A model generated the notes under the pieces. It was not told the origin of the DNA. It ran no database searches and saw only the letters and a program-made list of their open reading frames with translations. A DNA stretch of 64,000 nucleotides from Raffaelea ambrosiae (taxonomy: Eukaryota; Ascomycota; Sordariomycetes; Ophiostomatales; Ophiostomataceae): contig PCDI01000015.1 of the NCBI GenBank assembly GCA_002778195.1, forward strand, positions 428,366 to 492,365. Direction: 5' to 3'. Below, one piece after another: positions 23,712-35,327 of the stretch. Position numbers and translations under genes: made by a program. How positions within the stretch are numbered: the first letter of the stretch is position 1; each line of letters begins with the position of its first letter.

Positions 23712-24924
23712 ACTGGGCAAGACAGAGGAGAGCAGTGCGGAATGTTGATTCTGGTCCAGTGTGTCGTCGTCTGGGACTTGGGACAGCAAACGAATCCGCG
23801 AGATAACAACTATATATGTGTATGGCAGAAGGCAGCTTCCCTCTTTGGTTGCCAGGCAACATGCGCTTCCCTCATCCGCAAGGCTGCTGCTCTGGGTGCC
23901 TACACCGTAGAATGCTGGCATCCTTGCTCTGGTCACACCAATAATACTTGTGCTTGCATGCAAACCATCCGTTTTATCAAGCAGTTACCCTAGTTCAAGA
24001 CCGCATATGCGACCACCAAAGCGGCCACGACAGGGGCCGCCCAAGGCAACCGCTGGATTCTTTGGCTGCGAATCATTGATCTAGATAATACTAGACCATG
24101 CAGCCAAATTCCTGCATTAGTACGCGGCAGGGACTACTCGTATGCATTGTCAGCCTTGATATAAAGAAAAAGAAAAAAACACGGATCCTCCGTTGTTTTC
24201 TTAAATGCATCTCGGTTGGTACTGTTGGCGTGGTGCGTGCAAAGTAAACGAATGTCGCCGGTGCCATTTTTCATCGTGTAAATCCAATTTTGTAAAGTAA
24301 GTCATACTCGTGGCTGGCCGGCTCGTCTTCTGTTGTGACCTTCTGCAGCTGTGAACCCAAGCCATGGCCAATTGAGCGCCAGACAACAATCAGACACAAG
24401 ACGAGTAGCTTTCACAGCCCAGTCTCTTCCCAAGAACTAGTCAAACGTAATTCAAGTCTGTTTTCAACTAAACTTCACCAAGTTTACAACGCTTCGTTGG
24501 AGCCCTGTTTGACACTAAGCGTTATTCACCACGTGGCTCATCCCCTAGTCATCCTCCCAGTGCGTCTGCAAGACATACTCTCCACGGCCCCCCACAACAC
24601 CCATGTGGTTGTTCCTACCACTAGCTCTCGAATTTCCGGGTTTGCTCGCTCATAGCCCGGAGTCATCGCCTGGAATTTGGCCTTTGCTGGTCGTGGATCT
24701 CGCTTGCTGCGATACCTGCCATGGTGGTTTCTTTTGCAAAGTTGGCACAGTATGCTTAGCGTTCCAGCGCGTCGACGACGGCAGTGTCAGACAGAAAGGC
24801 TAAACGCAAGAAGTGTACCGGTGCCGCAACCGGAGTTGTGAGAAGGGCGCCGGAGAAGTTTTGTGTCTCTTTGGAAGACAGGAAGACGTATCCGTTCCAA
24901 CGTCTAGTCTTTTCTTCCTCCTCA
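23712..24924. other. Spacer: promoter of the 343-aa gene and 3' flank of the DUF1295 gene
   Basis: This 1.2-kb stretch contains only short open frames without recognisable products. No repeat, RNA gene or mobile element stands out. Confidence 0.5.
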
Positions 24925-26097
24925 TCAGAACAGCTTGGGAAAGAACTTGGGTGTCCGCGTCTTCCATTTCTGGTAGTCCGTCCGGTCCCCGTACAAACGG
25001 TCGTATTTTCGCTCGCTCAAGGGCACGCCCGACAGCCGCAGCAGGACGTAGGCCGTGAAGGCCGGGCTGGCCAGAGGAAGGGCGAGTGCTGACATGGGGT
25101 GGATGCCGAGGGCGCTGCGCACGGGGGCCGTTGTCAGGACACCGGCGGCCACAGTGGCCAGGCCGGTCCAGAGGGTTGTCTCGCCAAAGTAGTTTGGATA
25201 TTGGCTGCGTAACTAGTTGTTAGAGGTCAGGCAGATGGGTCAAGCGAAAGAGATGACCCGGGACTCACCTCCTCGTCCATAAGCCGCGCGTCATGAACTC
25301 TTCCGAGTGTCGCTTCGCCGCCCGATCAACAAGCCACTGCGACTTTTGCCGGTCGGCCGTGACCTCGACGGCAAGGCCGACGACAAAGAGGACGAAGCCG
25401 ACAATGTCCGTAGGTCGCACTTTGGCGGGAAGCGCTGCAGGCGGGGCGGCGTTGACGGCGACGACGGGCAGTATGCACAGGATGACCCAGATGCATTGAG
25501 CCAGCCAGAGAACAAAGAATTCTGCCGGTCGTTGGCGGAAAGCACGGAAGCGTTTGTCCTCGCCCTCGCGGAGCACGCGGAGGAAGAGGAACGAGCCGAC
25601 TGGGGGGCGGGGGGGGGGATGCAAGTCAGTTTGGGTTGCGGCAGTGAAGGTGGGGGATTGAGTCTGGAATGAATCTGGGAGGAGGGTGCCTTCAATAGGG
25701 AGGATCTTGAACTAGATTTGGGGATGAGAGTGACAAACTAGTCATCTTCTCTTGGGAACTCACGTCGGATGGCCCAGATAGCGACAGAACCAGAGAGGGC
25801 CAGCTGGCGCCAGTGAAAGGGCCGAGGAGGAGAAGAAGAAGAAGAAGAAGAGCCCTCTGCTTCAGCTGCTTGCCATTTCGGCAGATACAGACTCAACGCG
25901 GTGACGGCGAGAAATGTCAGGGACCCGGACAGGTCGTAGAACCGCTCCGTGGGCGGGCTGGCCACAAACGTCGAGGGCACGCCAACTGCCACCTGGATGG
26001 CCAGTGCGGCCGCAGAGCAAGGGAGGATGTTGCCGAGGAGAGGACTGCGAAAGTTGGCGAGGCCGACCAGGCTGTGGAAGAGAGACGAGGCAGGCAT
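24925..26097 (-). CDS. DUF1295 / steroid 5-alpha-reductase-like multi-pass membrane protein
   Basis: Exons (minus): 25764-26097, 25269-25599, 24925-25204, giving 314 aa; phases agree (1 and 2). The diagnostic sequence GLWTRSQYPNYFGE is split by the second intron (AG|C) and is only restored by the chosen join, which closely matches the GLW-x-x-SRHPNYFGE signature of DUF1295 and related methyltransferase/reductase membrane enzymes. Several hydrophobic segments are seen: LTFLAVTALSLYL, LALSGSVAIWAI, FVLWLAQCIWVILCILPVVAV, IVGFVLFVVGLAVEV, TLWTGLATVAAGVL. The C-terminus has the usual LSGVPLSERKYDRLYGDRTDYQKWKTRTPKFFP motif with basic and aromatic residues. A Ser-rich patch (SSSSSSSPP) lies between the first helices. 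Family proteins are ER or plastid membrane oxidoreductases of uncertain substrate; a precise reaction cannot be given. Confidence 0.88.
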
Positions 26098-26548
26098 GTC
26101 TTAACCGGTGATGGGGGATGCGGGAGGAGATATGGAGGCCACGGAGGATGGTGATTGAAGGATGGTATTCCCGACAGGAGAGTTTCTGTCGTTTGTCAGA
26201 AAGTCCTGTGCTCCAAACGCGGGATGCAGGCAAGCCGCCGCCGTCTCCAACTCCGCATCTGTGCACAGTTGCCGAAGCCCAAAGCGTATGGTGGTAGTAG
26301 AGAGGCGGTTCTCTTCCCGAAAGCCGATCGTAGCCAAATAAAATGCGTAGCATGTAGTTGCGCTGGAAATGTATACCCAAAACTGAAGACCCGGTAATAT
26401 ATATGCAAAGCCGCTAATAGTATGATGCCCATACCGTTTCTTACGATGAAAATGCGCCAAACCCACCCCGGTACATGTCTGTATATATATATATATGCGT
26501 TGCCTTGACCCCATCCGTCTAGCACACCTTCTTTTTGCCTCCCCCCCT
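26098..26548. other. Spacer between two minus-strand genes
   Basis: These 451 bp hold the DUF1295 gene promoter and the 3' UTR of the membrane protein gene. A short TA run (about 26481-26496) is the only notable feature. Confidence 0.5.
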
Positions 26549-28986
26549 CTACAAGTACATCTTGCCCACCTGGGCCTTGCCCGTCGCCGTCCCGTCGTCA
26601 AGAGGCGTCAGAGCAATGCATCCAACCTCGGCACCGGGGCAGATGTCGGCCAGGCCCACCCGCACGTTCTTCTTGTCCAGCACCCACTGCGTAGCCGACC
26701 ACGTCGATGAGCCGTACATGCCATGCGTGCGGTTCGGCAAAAAGGCGAGGGCCACCGACTCCACCACGTCCGGAATAATGGTCACCATCCGAAACCCGGC
26801 AGCCACAATCGCCAGCGCAAACGCGCCCAGCGACGCCACCACCAGCACGCCCAGCCAAGGCCGGGAGCACTGCACAACGTCCTGCAGCTGCGAAGTAGTC
26901 GCCTCGAGAAGCATAGCCACATTGCCATGGAGTTTCAGGGCCGCCCTTGACGCTTCCGAAACATTAAAGAGCCCCGTCAGATCTGTAGGGTTGCTTCCCA
27001 AACTCGCGACCGAGTTGAGAAGCTGGGCCATGCGCATCTCAAACGTCTCCCGACCTGCCGTGTATACCGGTGTATTACTGTACCCAGCCACTGCAGTGTT
27101 TGGATCGGTAAGGTAATTGGCTACAGGGCTATTGCCGGATTGAGATTCGGACGAGGGAAAGAGCTCCGTCAGTAGGTATATTACGGCGACGGCATCATCC
27201 ATCGTGCCATAGTCCAGCATTGTCCAGTTGCTGTCGAGCCCCAGCGGGTTGGCCCGGCGGACGTGTGTCACCTGGCACTCGCTGTGCGCCGAGAGACCCG
27301 ACGAGCTGCCCGTGCAGGTCACGTTGGCTTCGACGAATGTGGTCGTGAGATGGCACTCAGCCCGCGTGTAGGTAGTCCCAGCCTCTACAGACTCCCAGAA
27401 AAACTTCCGTGCCTGGCGGGTATTGCTGCTATTCATGTTTTGGTAAAATGTGTTGCAGGGAGTCGTGATCGCAATCTGCCACCGCGTCCCACCCATGTAA
27501 TCGCTCCAGCTGCAGTCATCCTCCGGAAGCAGAGCCGTCATCGCCGCGGACGACAGGTTGGTAAACCCGTCTGAGGTGTGCTTCCCAAATACAGGACATG
27601 TCAACTTCATGTAGGACCCTGGGAGGACAAACGACGTGTTTCCCGAGGAAGGAAGCAGCCCGGCGGGCTCGCCCACCAGCGATGGGTACGTCAGGCTGCT
27701 GTTGGCTGGCTCGTCAAAGGTCATCCAGCTGCCAGTGCTGGTTGTGTTGCTGCCTTGCACGCCTGTGCTGTTTGCAGTGCTGTTGCTGGCACTCTCAAGG
27801 AGCTCGATTGCAGGGAAGCGAATGTTGCCCCATAGGTCCTGGTTCCGGCCTGCCAGCAAGGGAGACGCTATTATGGATGCAACCACCGGGCTGCCAACCT
27901 GCGTCTCGGCCTGTACCGTCTGCAGCCCGATACCGAAGCCATACGCACCAAAGTTGTAGAGCCCTGCCACAGTATTTGAAGTGGTCGGGTAGCTTTTCTC
28001 GATGGTGATGACACGCAGGGAAGCTTGGCTGCCGAGCGGCGACAGGCACCACAGTATGATGGTAAAGATGCCGAGTGGGTTCAATGCCCGCAGCCGGAAC
28101 TGGGTCATAAAGGCCCTCAGCATGGACTGGCTGCCAATGAATTGCTCGATCGTGCGCACAGTGGCGCCTCCTGGATTCTGCAGGCGCCAGGTGATGATGG
28201 ATTTCATGCTGTTGCCGACGAGGCCGGCAAAAATAACGGGGAAGATGGTCGGGGCCTGGACGCCGTTAGCTGGAACGGAACAGACGGGGAGAGAGAGAGA
28301 AGAACGACGACACACGTGGAAGGCAAAGAATGGGAACACAAAAAAAAAAAAAAACGCACATATTGCGAGACCTCATACAACTTCCAGCCCATGGTTCCTG
28401 GATCCGCCGATTTGCCGTCGTAATTGAGCACAAGAAAGCCGTAGGCGGTGAAGAGCAGGGCCACAGCAGCCGACAGAATGTCAAAGGCGAGCCGGGTGAG
28501 CCTCCAGGCCATCGACACCTGCAGCCGCTGGGGCTTCCAGTGCGCAGGCGGCATGCCGTCGTCGTTGGCACCACCCACCAGAGGCGCCGCCGCATTCTCG
28601 GACCCGGGAGGCGGCCCCGGCGCATACTGCGTCTCCTGCGTGGCAAAGGACGCTGCCCGCAATGATTTCGAGTCGTATATGCTTTTCGCGTACAGGCTCT
28701 CTGGGCCCGAGATGTCCGCGCCCGGGCTGGACTGTTGCGTGCTCGCTGGCAGAGGGCTCACGGGAAAAGGGCTTCTCTGGCGCAGGCTCTCTGGGTTCGC
28801 GACTGGCTCGTACGGGCTCTGCTGCTGCTGCAGAGGAGAAACATCCACCTGTCCATGCGGGTCCTGCTGGAACGGGTCGTAGTCGGCCGGGTAGTGCTGC
28901 CCTGTGCGCTCATGGAACTGCGCGTCGGCCTCGGGCAGGGCCTCGTAGAAGCGCTGGCCCTTCAAATGCTGCAATCTCAGAGCCAT
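26549..28986 (-). CDS. Fungal multi-span membrane protein of unknown function, 777 aa
   Basis: Exons (minus): 28360-28986 and 26549-28255, phase 0. The intron runs from GTGCGT through a T-rich tract to GCTAACGGCGTCCAG, joining KLYEVSQY to APTIFPVIFAGLVGNSMK. Residues 1-155 are hydrophilic and Gln/Pro/Ser-rich, probably cytoplasmic. Membrane segments: about 164-188 (FDILSAAVALLFTAYGFLVL), 210-225, 267-285 (NPLGIFTIILWCLSPLGS) and about 687-710 (WLGVLVVASLGAFALAIVAAGF). Between the last two lies a roughly 400-residue region with many N-glycosylation sequons (NSTANST, NTTSTGS, NSSN) and scattered Cys, so likely lumenal or extracellular. I recall this layout in unnamed families common in filamentous ascomycetes but cannot name a function. 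It is divergent from the kelch gene, with 1.4 kb between start codons. Confidence 0.8.
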
Positions 28987-30392
28987 GGTACGATGCTGGC
29001 CGTTTGTGCAAGGCTGCGGTTTTGTACGCGAAGGCTTGGCATGCAGAGACTCGAGAATGGGCGTCGACGCGACAATGGACTGACGCGAACATGAAGAAAA
29101 AAAAATCCCAAGGAAGGCCGTTGGATAGGGCGACATATAAAGCGACGGGCGCAACCTTAACCTGGTTTGGGGGTGGCCCTCTGTCGGACTTCCCAGGCCT
29201 TAGCTGTGCGGCTGATGCAGATTCATTCGTGACTGGCTTGCCGGCTGGCCCAGCCCGCAAAATCGCCAGCGTCGACGGACATAAGAGGCCTAGCAGGTGG
29301 GTAGAGGCTCGCCTAGAGGCTCGCCAGCATGCCTGATCGACCGGCTTCAGCTTTTTGAAACGCCCAACTGGGCGGCCCATTGGCCTGGGGAGGCCTGCAA
29401 TTCTGTGTGACATTGTGTGATGATTTTGTCCACTCGATGTTTAATTTTGGCAGTCGCTGGTGGGTAAGTGCAACGTGATTGAGCCAACGGGGACAAGACA
29501 CAGCCGGAAAGGAGGAGACCGATCATGGGAGCGAAGGAGGCTGGAAGGAACAGGCGGGTTCTATTTGCGTTTGCTTGCTTAGAGCTGTATTAGGGCGCTG
29601 ACTGTGCGGTGCAGTCGTGGCACGTCCGCGGGCATGCTGTCTATACGGCCCAGGACAGATGTGGCACTGCCAGATTGACCGAGCCTCCACCCCATGGCGG
29701 ATCAGTCGAGGAGCAAGCTTCGTGTTTGGTTGTTGCAGCTCCCTCAAAGCAAGGAGAAACACTCCAACATGTTTTGAGGAGTCTATTGAGGTACGATCGT
29801 AGCACGTGAGAAAGGGGGGAGTAGGGAAAGAGCTCAATTGAGACCTGGCCAAGCACAGCCCTGACCGTTGGTGTTAGCCTGCCCGATCGAGCAAATGCCC
29901 GATCGCGCCTTCCCCATTTACAAAGGGCTGTCCGCTTCTCGGATCCCAGCAACTCCCAGCATTGTCAAGCCCATCGCGTCCATTTGAAGCATCTCAGCAT
30001 TTTTAAGACACTTTCTTTGCTTGACAAAGCCTTTGTTTCCGGCGTGCTTGGCCTTCCAACGCGGGTTCGCTAGCTCAGGACGCAGCTTTCCGAATCACTC
30101 CACCGCGAAGCTGTTCGCAGAAACGGCCACAGTTTCCCCGCTTATTGCAGCCCGTGTCTCCTGCTGTGCTCTTGCGCGTCCCGTGAGATAATCCGTCAGG
30201 AACAGTCCAGCCGGGCCAAAACAGAAAACTCGCCCCTGCAGTCTGTTGCACGAACGGCAAAACCGTCTTCTCAACAATCCTTGGCAATACCCACCGCGCC
30301 TACCCTCTTCGTGGTCGTCGCCGTTCCTTCCTATTTCAGTATATCTGCTGGGACTTGCCTGCCCTGCCAGGCAACCTCCGTTCTGGCCCAGC
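28987..30392. other. Divergent promoter region between the membrane protein and kelch genes
   Basis: This 1.4-kb stretch has no supported gene. A small direct repeat, TAGAGGCTCGCC twice in tandem, lies near 29302-29325. The sequence 29941-30390 upstream of the kelch gene is moderately pyrimidine-rich like a leader. Short open frames have no recognisable products. Confidence 0.5.
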
Positions 30393-32192
30393 ATGGAGCA
30401 CTTTGCCCAGTTGAAGCGCCGCACCACCGACCTCTTCCAGTCCATCCCCCAGAATCTGCCGCAGATGCCCACCATCACATCGCCCGTCAAGGCGCACTTC
30501 GGCGCCGCGCCGCGCAACACCATGAAGGCCACCTGGGAGCGCGTATCTGTGCCTCGGCTACCCCGCTCATCGCACTCCGTCGACGTGGTAGCTGGCACGG
30601 CCTACGTCTTTGGAGGCGAGGGCCCCCAGGTCCGCATTCCGGTAGACAACCACATGCACGCCATCATCCTGCCCACAGGCAGCGCCTCGGCCGACTACTA
30701 CGTCATCAAGGCCGTGGCGGCCAAGCCATCCGTCCCGACGGCCCCCGTGGCCCCCGTCGTCGTAGCCCCGGTCGAGCCGGACCCCGTGGCCATCTCGGAG
30801 CCCGCCACGATCGAGGATGACGAGGCCAAGGCGGCGTCTTCTGAGACGGAGCCCAAGGACAAGGGCAAGGGCAAGGAAACAGAGGGCGTTGTGGACGAGA
30901 TCCCCCTGCCCGGCCCCACTCTCGGCAACGTGCCGGAGCCGCGCGTCGGCCATGCCACCGGCGTCATCGGCCACCGCATCTTCTTGTTTGGCGGCCGTGG
31001 CGGCAAGGCCATGACGCCTTTGGACGAGCGCGGCCGCGTCTGGGTCTTTGACACCAAGTCGCACACCTGGAGCTTCCTCGACCCGGCCACCAACATCTTC
31101 CCCGTCGCCCGCAGCTACCACTCGGGCGTCGCCGACGAGCAGCCCGCCCCAGAGGACGAACTGCCCAGCCGGCCGAAGCGTGCCGCCACCTGGAAGGAGT
31201 GGGCCGAAGGCGACAGCGCCGAGGTCGGCACGCCGCAGCGGCCCATCGTCGGCAACATTGCCGCCCGTGCCCGGGACGCCGACAGCGACGGCTACGGCAC
31301 CTTTTTCATTCTCGGCGGCTGCCTGGCCGACGGCGGCCGCTCCAACGACCTGTGGGCCTTTGACGTGCGCACCCGCACCTGGTCCGAGCTGCCGACGGCC
31401 CCCGGTCTGCCCCGCGGCGGCACGGCCTTCTGCCTGAGCCGCGGCCGGCTCTACCGCTTTGGCGGCTTCAACGGCTCGTACGAGGAGGGCGGCCAGCTCG
31501 ACTACCTGCAGCTGGGGCTCACCTCGCTGGAGGACACCAGCGTGGACGGTGCTTCTGTGACGGTCACGGCGCGGGGAGGCTGGCAGAGCCTGATTGCACC
31601 CGCCCAGGCGGCCAAGACAGCCGCGGAGGAGACGGGCGCCACCGGCGACGACAAGGCGACGGCCGACCCGTCTGCCCCCCTGGTAGCACCCCCGGCCGAG
31701 ACCGATGCCTGGCCCGGCAACCGCTCCGTCACCAGCCTGGAAGCGGTCACGACTGGCGGCGGCCGCGAATACTTGGTGCTGTCCCTGGGCGAGGGCAAGC
31801 CGAGCGGCTCCGGCCACGAGGCCGCCGGCAAGTTCTGGGGCGACGTCTGGGCCTTCCAGGTGCCGTCTGACCAGTTCAGTGCCGCCAGCGTCACGGACGC
31901 CGTCTCGGGCGGTCTGCGCCACGTGCTGCCCAAGGGCTGGCTGCGCGGCGGCCTGGCCGAGAGCGCCAAGTGGTGGAAGCTGGAGTTTGCGCCGTATGAC
32001 GAGGACGAGGCGCTGGCCGAGGGTGTGCGGGACCTGGCCACGTACGGCCCCGGGCCGCGCGGCTGGATTGCCAGCTCGACGCTGGCCGACCTAGAGGAGA
32101 ACGCCGTGCTGATTAGCGGTGGCCTCAGCAACGCCAACGAGCGTCTGGGCGATGCCTGGATTCTGCGGCTGGGCGCTGAGACCCGGGAGTGA
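30393..32192 (+). CDS. Kelch-repeat protein, 599 aa
   Basis: Single exon. The start at 30393 (MEHFAQLKRRTTDLFQSIP) follows the leader directly; an upstream in-frame extension exists but looks like untranslated sequence. Kelch-type blades are visible: RSSHSVDVVAGTAYVFGGEGP, RVGHATGVIGHRIFLFGGRGG followed by GRVWVFDTKSHTWSFLDP, FFILGGCLADGGRSNDLWAFDVRTRTWSELP, and GGTAFCLSRGRLYRFGGFNG. A Pro/Ala/Val-rich then acidic-basic insertion (about residues 110-175, KDKGKGKETEG) separates the first two blades. The C-terminal part contains GDVWAFQVPSDQFS and ENAVLISGGLSNANERLGDAWIL, probably the closing blades. Kelch propellers are protein-interaction platforms; the partner cannot be inferred. Coding GC content is high. 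It is convergent with the complex I gene, with 541 bp between stop codons. Confidence 0.88.
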   Translation: MEHFAQLKRRTTDLFQSIPQNLPQMPTITSPVKAHFGAAPRNTMKATWERVSVPRLPRSSHSVDVVAGTAYVFGGEGPQVRIPVDNHMHAIILPTGSASADYYVIKAVAAKPSVPTAPVAPVVVAPVEPDPVAISEPATIEDDEAKAASSETEPKDKGKGKETEGVVDEIPLPGPTLGNVPEPRVGHATGVIGHRIFLFGGRGGKAMTPLDERGRVWVFDTKSHTWSFLDPATNIFPVARSYHSGVADEQPAPEDELPSRPKRAATWKEWAEGDSAEVGTPQRPIVGNIAARARDADSDGYGTFFILGGCLADGGRSNDLWAFDVRTRTWSELPTAPGLPRGGTAFCLSRGRLYRFGGFNGSYEEGGQLDYLQLGLTSLEDTSVDGASVTVTARGGWQSLIAPAQAAKTAAEETGATGDDKATADPSAPLVAPPAETDAWPGNRSVTSLEAVTTGGGREYLVLSLGEGKPSGSGHEAAGKFWGDVWAFQVPSDQFSAASVTDAVSGGLRHVLPKGWLRGGLAESAKWWKLEFAPYDEDEALAEGVRDLATYGPGPRGWIASSTLADLEENAVLISGGLSNANERLGDAWILRLGAETRE

Positions 32193-32733
32193 AAGAGACA
32201 AACCAACATAGTTCGAAATGACAGGACAAAAAAAAGCTGGAAAAAAAAAAACAGAACATGTGGAAGACACAAGACAAGGAAATGTCGCAAAGTTTGTTAT
32301 TTGTATGCTAGGTTACGCTATATGATTTGATATACATGGTTTCGGACTGATCATTTGAATGGCATCTATGTCTGTCGTTGTAAAAGACCCCATTAGTATT
32401 CTCTCCCCAATCCCAACTTCTCATCTCTCTCGTCTTGTTGTGGTGCCTTCGAATACAAAAAAAAAAAGGAAGATTTGATTTTACTTTGAAATGTAAAAAT
32501 AATGAACTTATGTACAAGAGAGCCAGCCGGGGGAAAAAAACTCTACACAACATCCTTTCATACAGGCTTTCCGTCTTCGTTTCCTCCCCAAAATCCTCGA
32601 AGCCTATATACTATGCCTTTCATTTCGTCTCGTATGTCTTTCCTCTCCTCCACCTTCGTGTGTGCTCAACTCTTCTTTCTCTATTGTTTGCTCCTTCTTC
32701 ATCACACTTTTCTTTTTCTTTTCTTTGTTTTTT
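32193..32733. other. Convergent 3' spacer
   Basis: The 541 bp between the kelch stop and the NUO24 stop presumably hold two 3' UTRs; A/T-rich, with A-runs and pyrimidine runs. No other feature is visible. Confidence 0.6.
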
Positions 32734-33792
32734 TTACAAATCACTCCGCGTCGTCTCAATGCCCCACGGCTCGCTCGTCAGCGACGTCAGACCGTCGCTG
32801 TTCTCGCACGAGTGCCGGCCGGATTGCGGGCCGACCTTGGGCGAAACCTTGGCAGCCGACGCCGGGTCCAGCGCCGCGGCCTTCAGACCGTCCAGCAGCG
32901 TCTTGACCGTCTCTGGCGTCAGGTCCTCATAGTAGTCGTCGTTGATCTGGATCATCGGTGCGTTGACGCATGCGCCCAGGCACTCCACCTCGATAAACGT
33001 AAACAGGCCGTCCTCGGTCGTGTGGCCCGCATCAATGCCCAGGTGTTCCTTGATCGCCTTGACAATCACGTCGCTGCCGCAGCCACCGAGCTGGCAAGGG
33101 GTCTAAACACACAAAAGTAGCACACATTAGCATTCTTCCTTTGCTTTTCTTCTTCCTCGCTTCGCTCGATCTCTTTCTTTTTCTTCTTCCTCACTCCGCT
33201 CGATCTTTGTCTTTGCCTCACTTCGCTTGTTTCCCGTCTTCCAATCGCACAAAGTTTCGCACTCGTTCGACTCTTCTACGAGCGAAGCGAGGACCTTTTA
33301 GGAACTTACCGTCGTGCAGGCCTGAACAAAGTACTTGCCCACGGGCGTCCGGTTGTACATTGTGTAGAAAGAGGCCACCTCGTACACCCGCATCGGCGGC
33401 ATCTCCAGTATCCGCGCTACCTCGTTCATCACGCTGATGCTCGTAAACCCGTGCTGCCGCTGGCCCAGGTCCAGCAGCGGCATCACCGCCGCCTTCTTGT
33501 ACTGCGGCGGGTACCGCTTCAGAATCTCCTTGATCACCTTCTCGTTCTCCGGCGTAAACGAAAACGGAATGTCCGGGTTGTTGTCCGGCGTGTTGCGGTG
33601 CACCTGCAGAGCATCGCTCGCTCGCCGCGCCGAAACCGAAAGGGCGCGGGCCGCCGCCGTCGTCGTCGGAGTAATGGTGCTGGTGGCGGCGGCCGCGGTA
33701 ACCCGGGAAGCCAATGGCCGAAGAGAGGAGGCGCCACAGGCGGACCGAACGGCCAGGCGGAGAGCGGCCGGGGACAGTCGTTTGCCGGCCAT
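32734..33792 (-). CDS. nuo24: NADH:ubiquinone oxidoreductase 24-kDa subunit (complex I, NDUFV2/NuoE)
   Basis: This subunit carries the binuclear [2Fe-2S] cluster N1a in the NADH-dehydrogenase arm of mitochondrial complex I. Exons (minus): 33310-33792 and 32734-33102, phase 0, 283 aa; donor GTAAGT, acceptor TTTAG. The N-terminus is a matrix-targeting sequence rich in Arg, Ala and Ser (MAGKRLSPAALRLAVRSACG and on to RALSVSARRASDAL). The mature part starts near VHRNTPDNNPDIPFSFTPEN. The cluster ligands are seen: Cys159-x4-Cys164 (ACTTTPC, which spans the intron) and Cys202-x3-Cys206 (ECLGAC). The other conserved blocks YPPQYKKAAVMPLLDLGQRQ, VYEVASFYTMYNR and INDDYYEDLTPE are present. The C-terminus (EPWGIETTRSDL) looks like the usual fungal tail. 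Confidence 0.95.
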
Positions 33793-35327
33793 TATGAAAG
33801 ATGAGGAAAGTTTAAAAGAGCAAAAAGGAAAACGGTCGGTCGGCCGGGGAGGTTCCCCAAGAGCAACGGAAAAAAACTCAAGCGAAAAAAACGGGAGAAG
33901 GGTTATGGCCCGACTTTCCAATTGGCTTTTGCCTTTTTGGGTTTCTGCGGCAATTCGCTTCGTCGGGGGAAAATCGTCTTGGTCGCAATGGCGAAGAGAG
34001 GAAGGCGGATACGACGAAGAGAGAGAGAAGGAGGGGAAGAGCTTGTCGTTTGGCTGTCGGTGTGGGTAGAGGGGGTGGTCTCTATCTCGGTGGCTCTCGT
34101 GTGTTTTTTTGGCCCTTACGATCAGCCTTCACTTTTGTCGAGGTTGTGGAATTGGTCGGGATTAGCTGTGCTTCCGGGTCTGCCCAGTTCAAATTGCCAT
34201 GCGCTGATTGGCCATATGCTTCTACAGCACATATGAGTCAACGAGTAACTTATCACGTGATGGGAAAATGATGTATAGTTACATAACTGCTTTGGCGCAT
34301 CAACTCATGGCTCTCACTCAGCTGTAGGGCTCAGACAGTTTCTTCAAACCTGGATGTACGCTTTCAATTCCAGGCCCAATGACGAATGGTTTGTTCCAAA
34401 TATATTAGCGTAGCTTTGCACGTGTGCGCTCTTTACATCCATAAATCTTTTTGAGAAAGCATGATCTTCATCCCCTGGATAGAGCAACTCAATATCCGAT
34501 GGCAAAGCAGTACCGATATTCCGATCATGGCAACCTTTGGTCCTGTTATTTTATTTTATTTTTTCCTCGTTCAAGGTTATCGGCAAACTCTTGCTTGCCC
34601 TTATTTTCCCATTTTTTGTCATAACATCCTGTCTCGTATATTGCCAACGCGGCGTGATGCTTGGCCATCTTCCGGGTAATGCCTAAATATATTGTTCGCT
34701 GGCGAGAAGACACGGCATTGGTGTAAAAAAGTACGCTTTGTGGTTTGTCCCCGTCTTAGTTGACAAAGCATACTGGGTCTCCTCATCGCTGTGATGTATG
34801 CATACATCCTTGCTTACGGCGCAATTTGCGGCAAGTAGGCCGTTTAATGTATCTGAGTAGATTGGAGTCCATCCTTCCACGCTTGTGGCGTACCCGTTGC
34901 GCTCGTGGAAGACGGAAAGAGCCCAAAGAAGACTGCCGATGCTCTGTTGTTGCTACGTCCTGTCCTCGGCAAGGCTGTCTCCCCTTCTAATTTCGACAAG
35001 CCAGGTCTGCGCCCGTTCTGGGCAATATCGGAGACTCATTGCGAGCACTCTCCCCCGTCTTGGAATGGTCTTGTCCTTCCATTTAAGGCATTTGATTTGC
35101 GGGAAAGTTCGGGGTGCGGGCGTATCGATCGCATTCAAAGTTATTATCTTCCCTGATTCTGGGCAGCACGATATTATGAGCAATCTCGACCCGGAAGAGA
35201 GTGCCGTTCAAGGTTAAGGCCGGTATGGGTGGATGGATGTATAAGAGACGCTTGTCTCTTTGCTGGTCTGGGAGCCTCACATGATGTTTGGGAAGCAACA
35301 CAAACCCTGCAACAACTCGTGTCCATT
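33793..35327. other. Divergent spacer between NUO24 and the AA9 gene
   Basis: This 1.5-kb stretch holds the NUO24 promoter and the AA9 promoter. ATTGG-type (inverted CCAAT) sequences occur near 33919 and 34207. The region 34240-34700 is more A/T-rich than its surroundings. No gene, repeat or RNA is supported. Confidence 0.5.
35240..35245 (+). promoter_or_regulatory. TATA-like box upstream of the AA9 gene
   Basis: TATAAG in the context GATGTATAAGAGAC lies 83 bp upstream of the AA9 start codon. Inducible secreted-enzyme genes of fungi often have a TATA box near this distance; use here is an inference. Confidence 0.45.

Noticed and set aside
30567..31922. A 451-codon open frame antisense to the kelch gene
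   Set aside because: Ala/Gly/Arg-rich shadow of a high-GC coding sequence.
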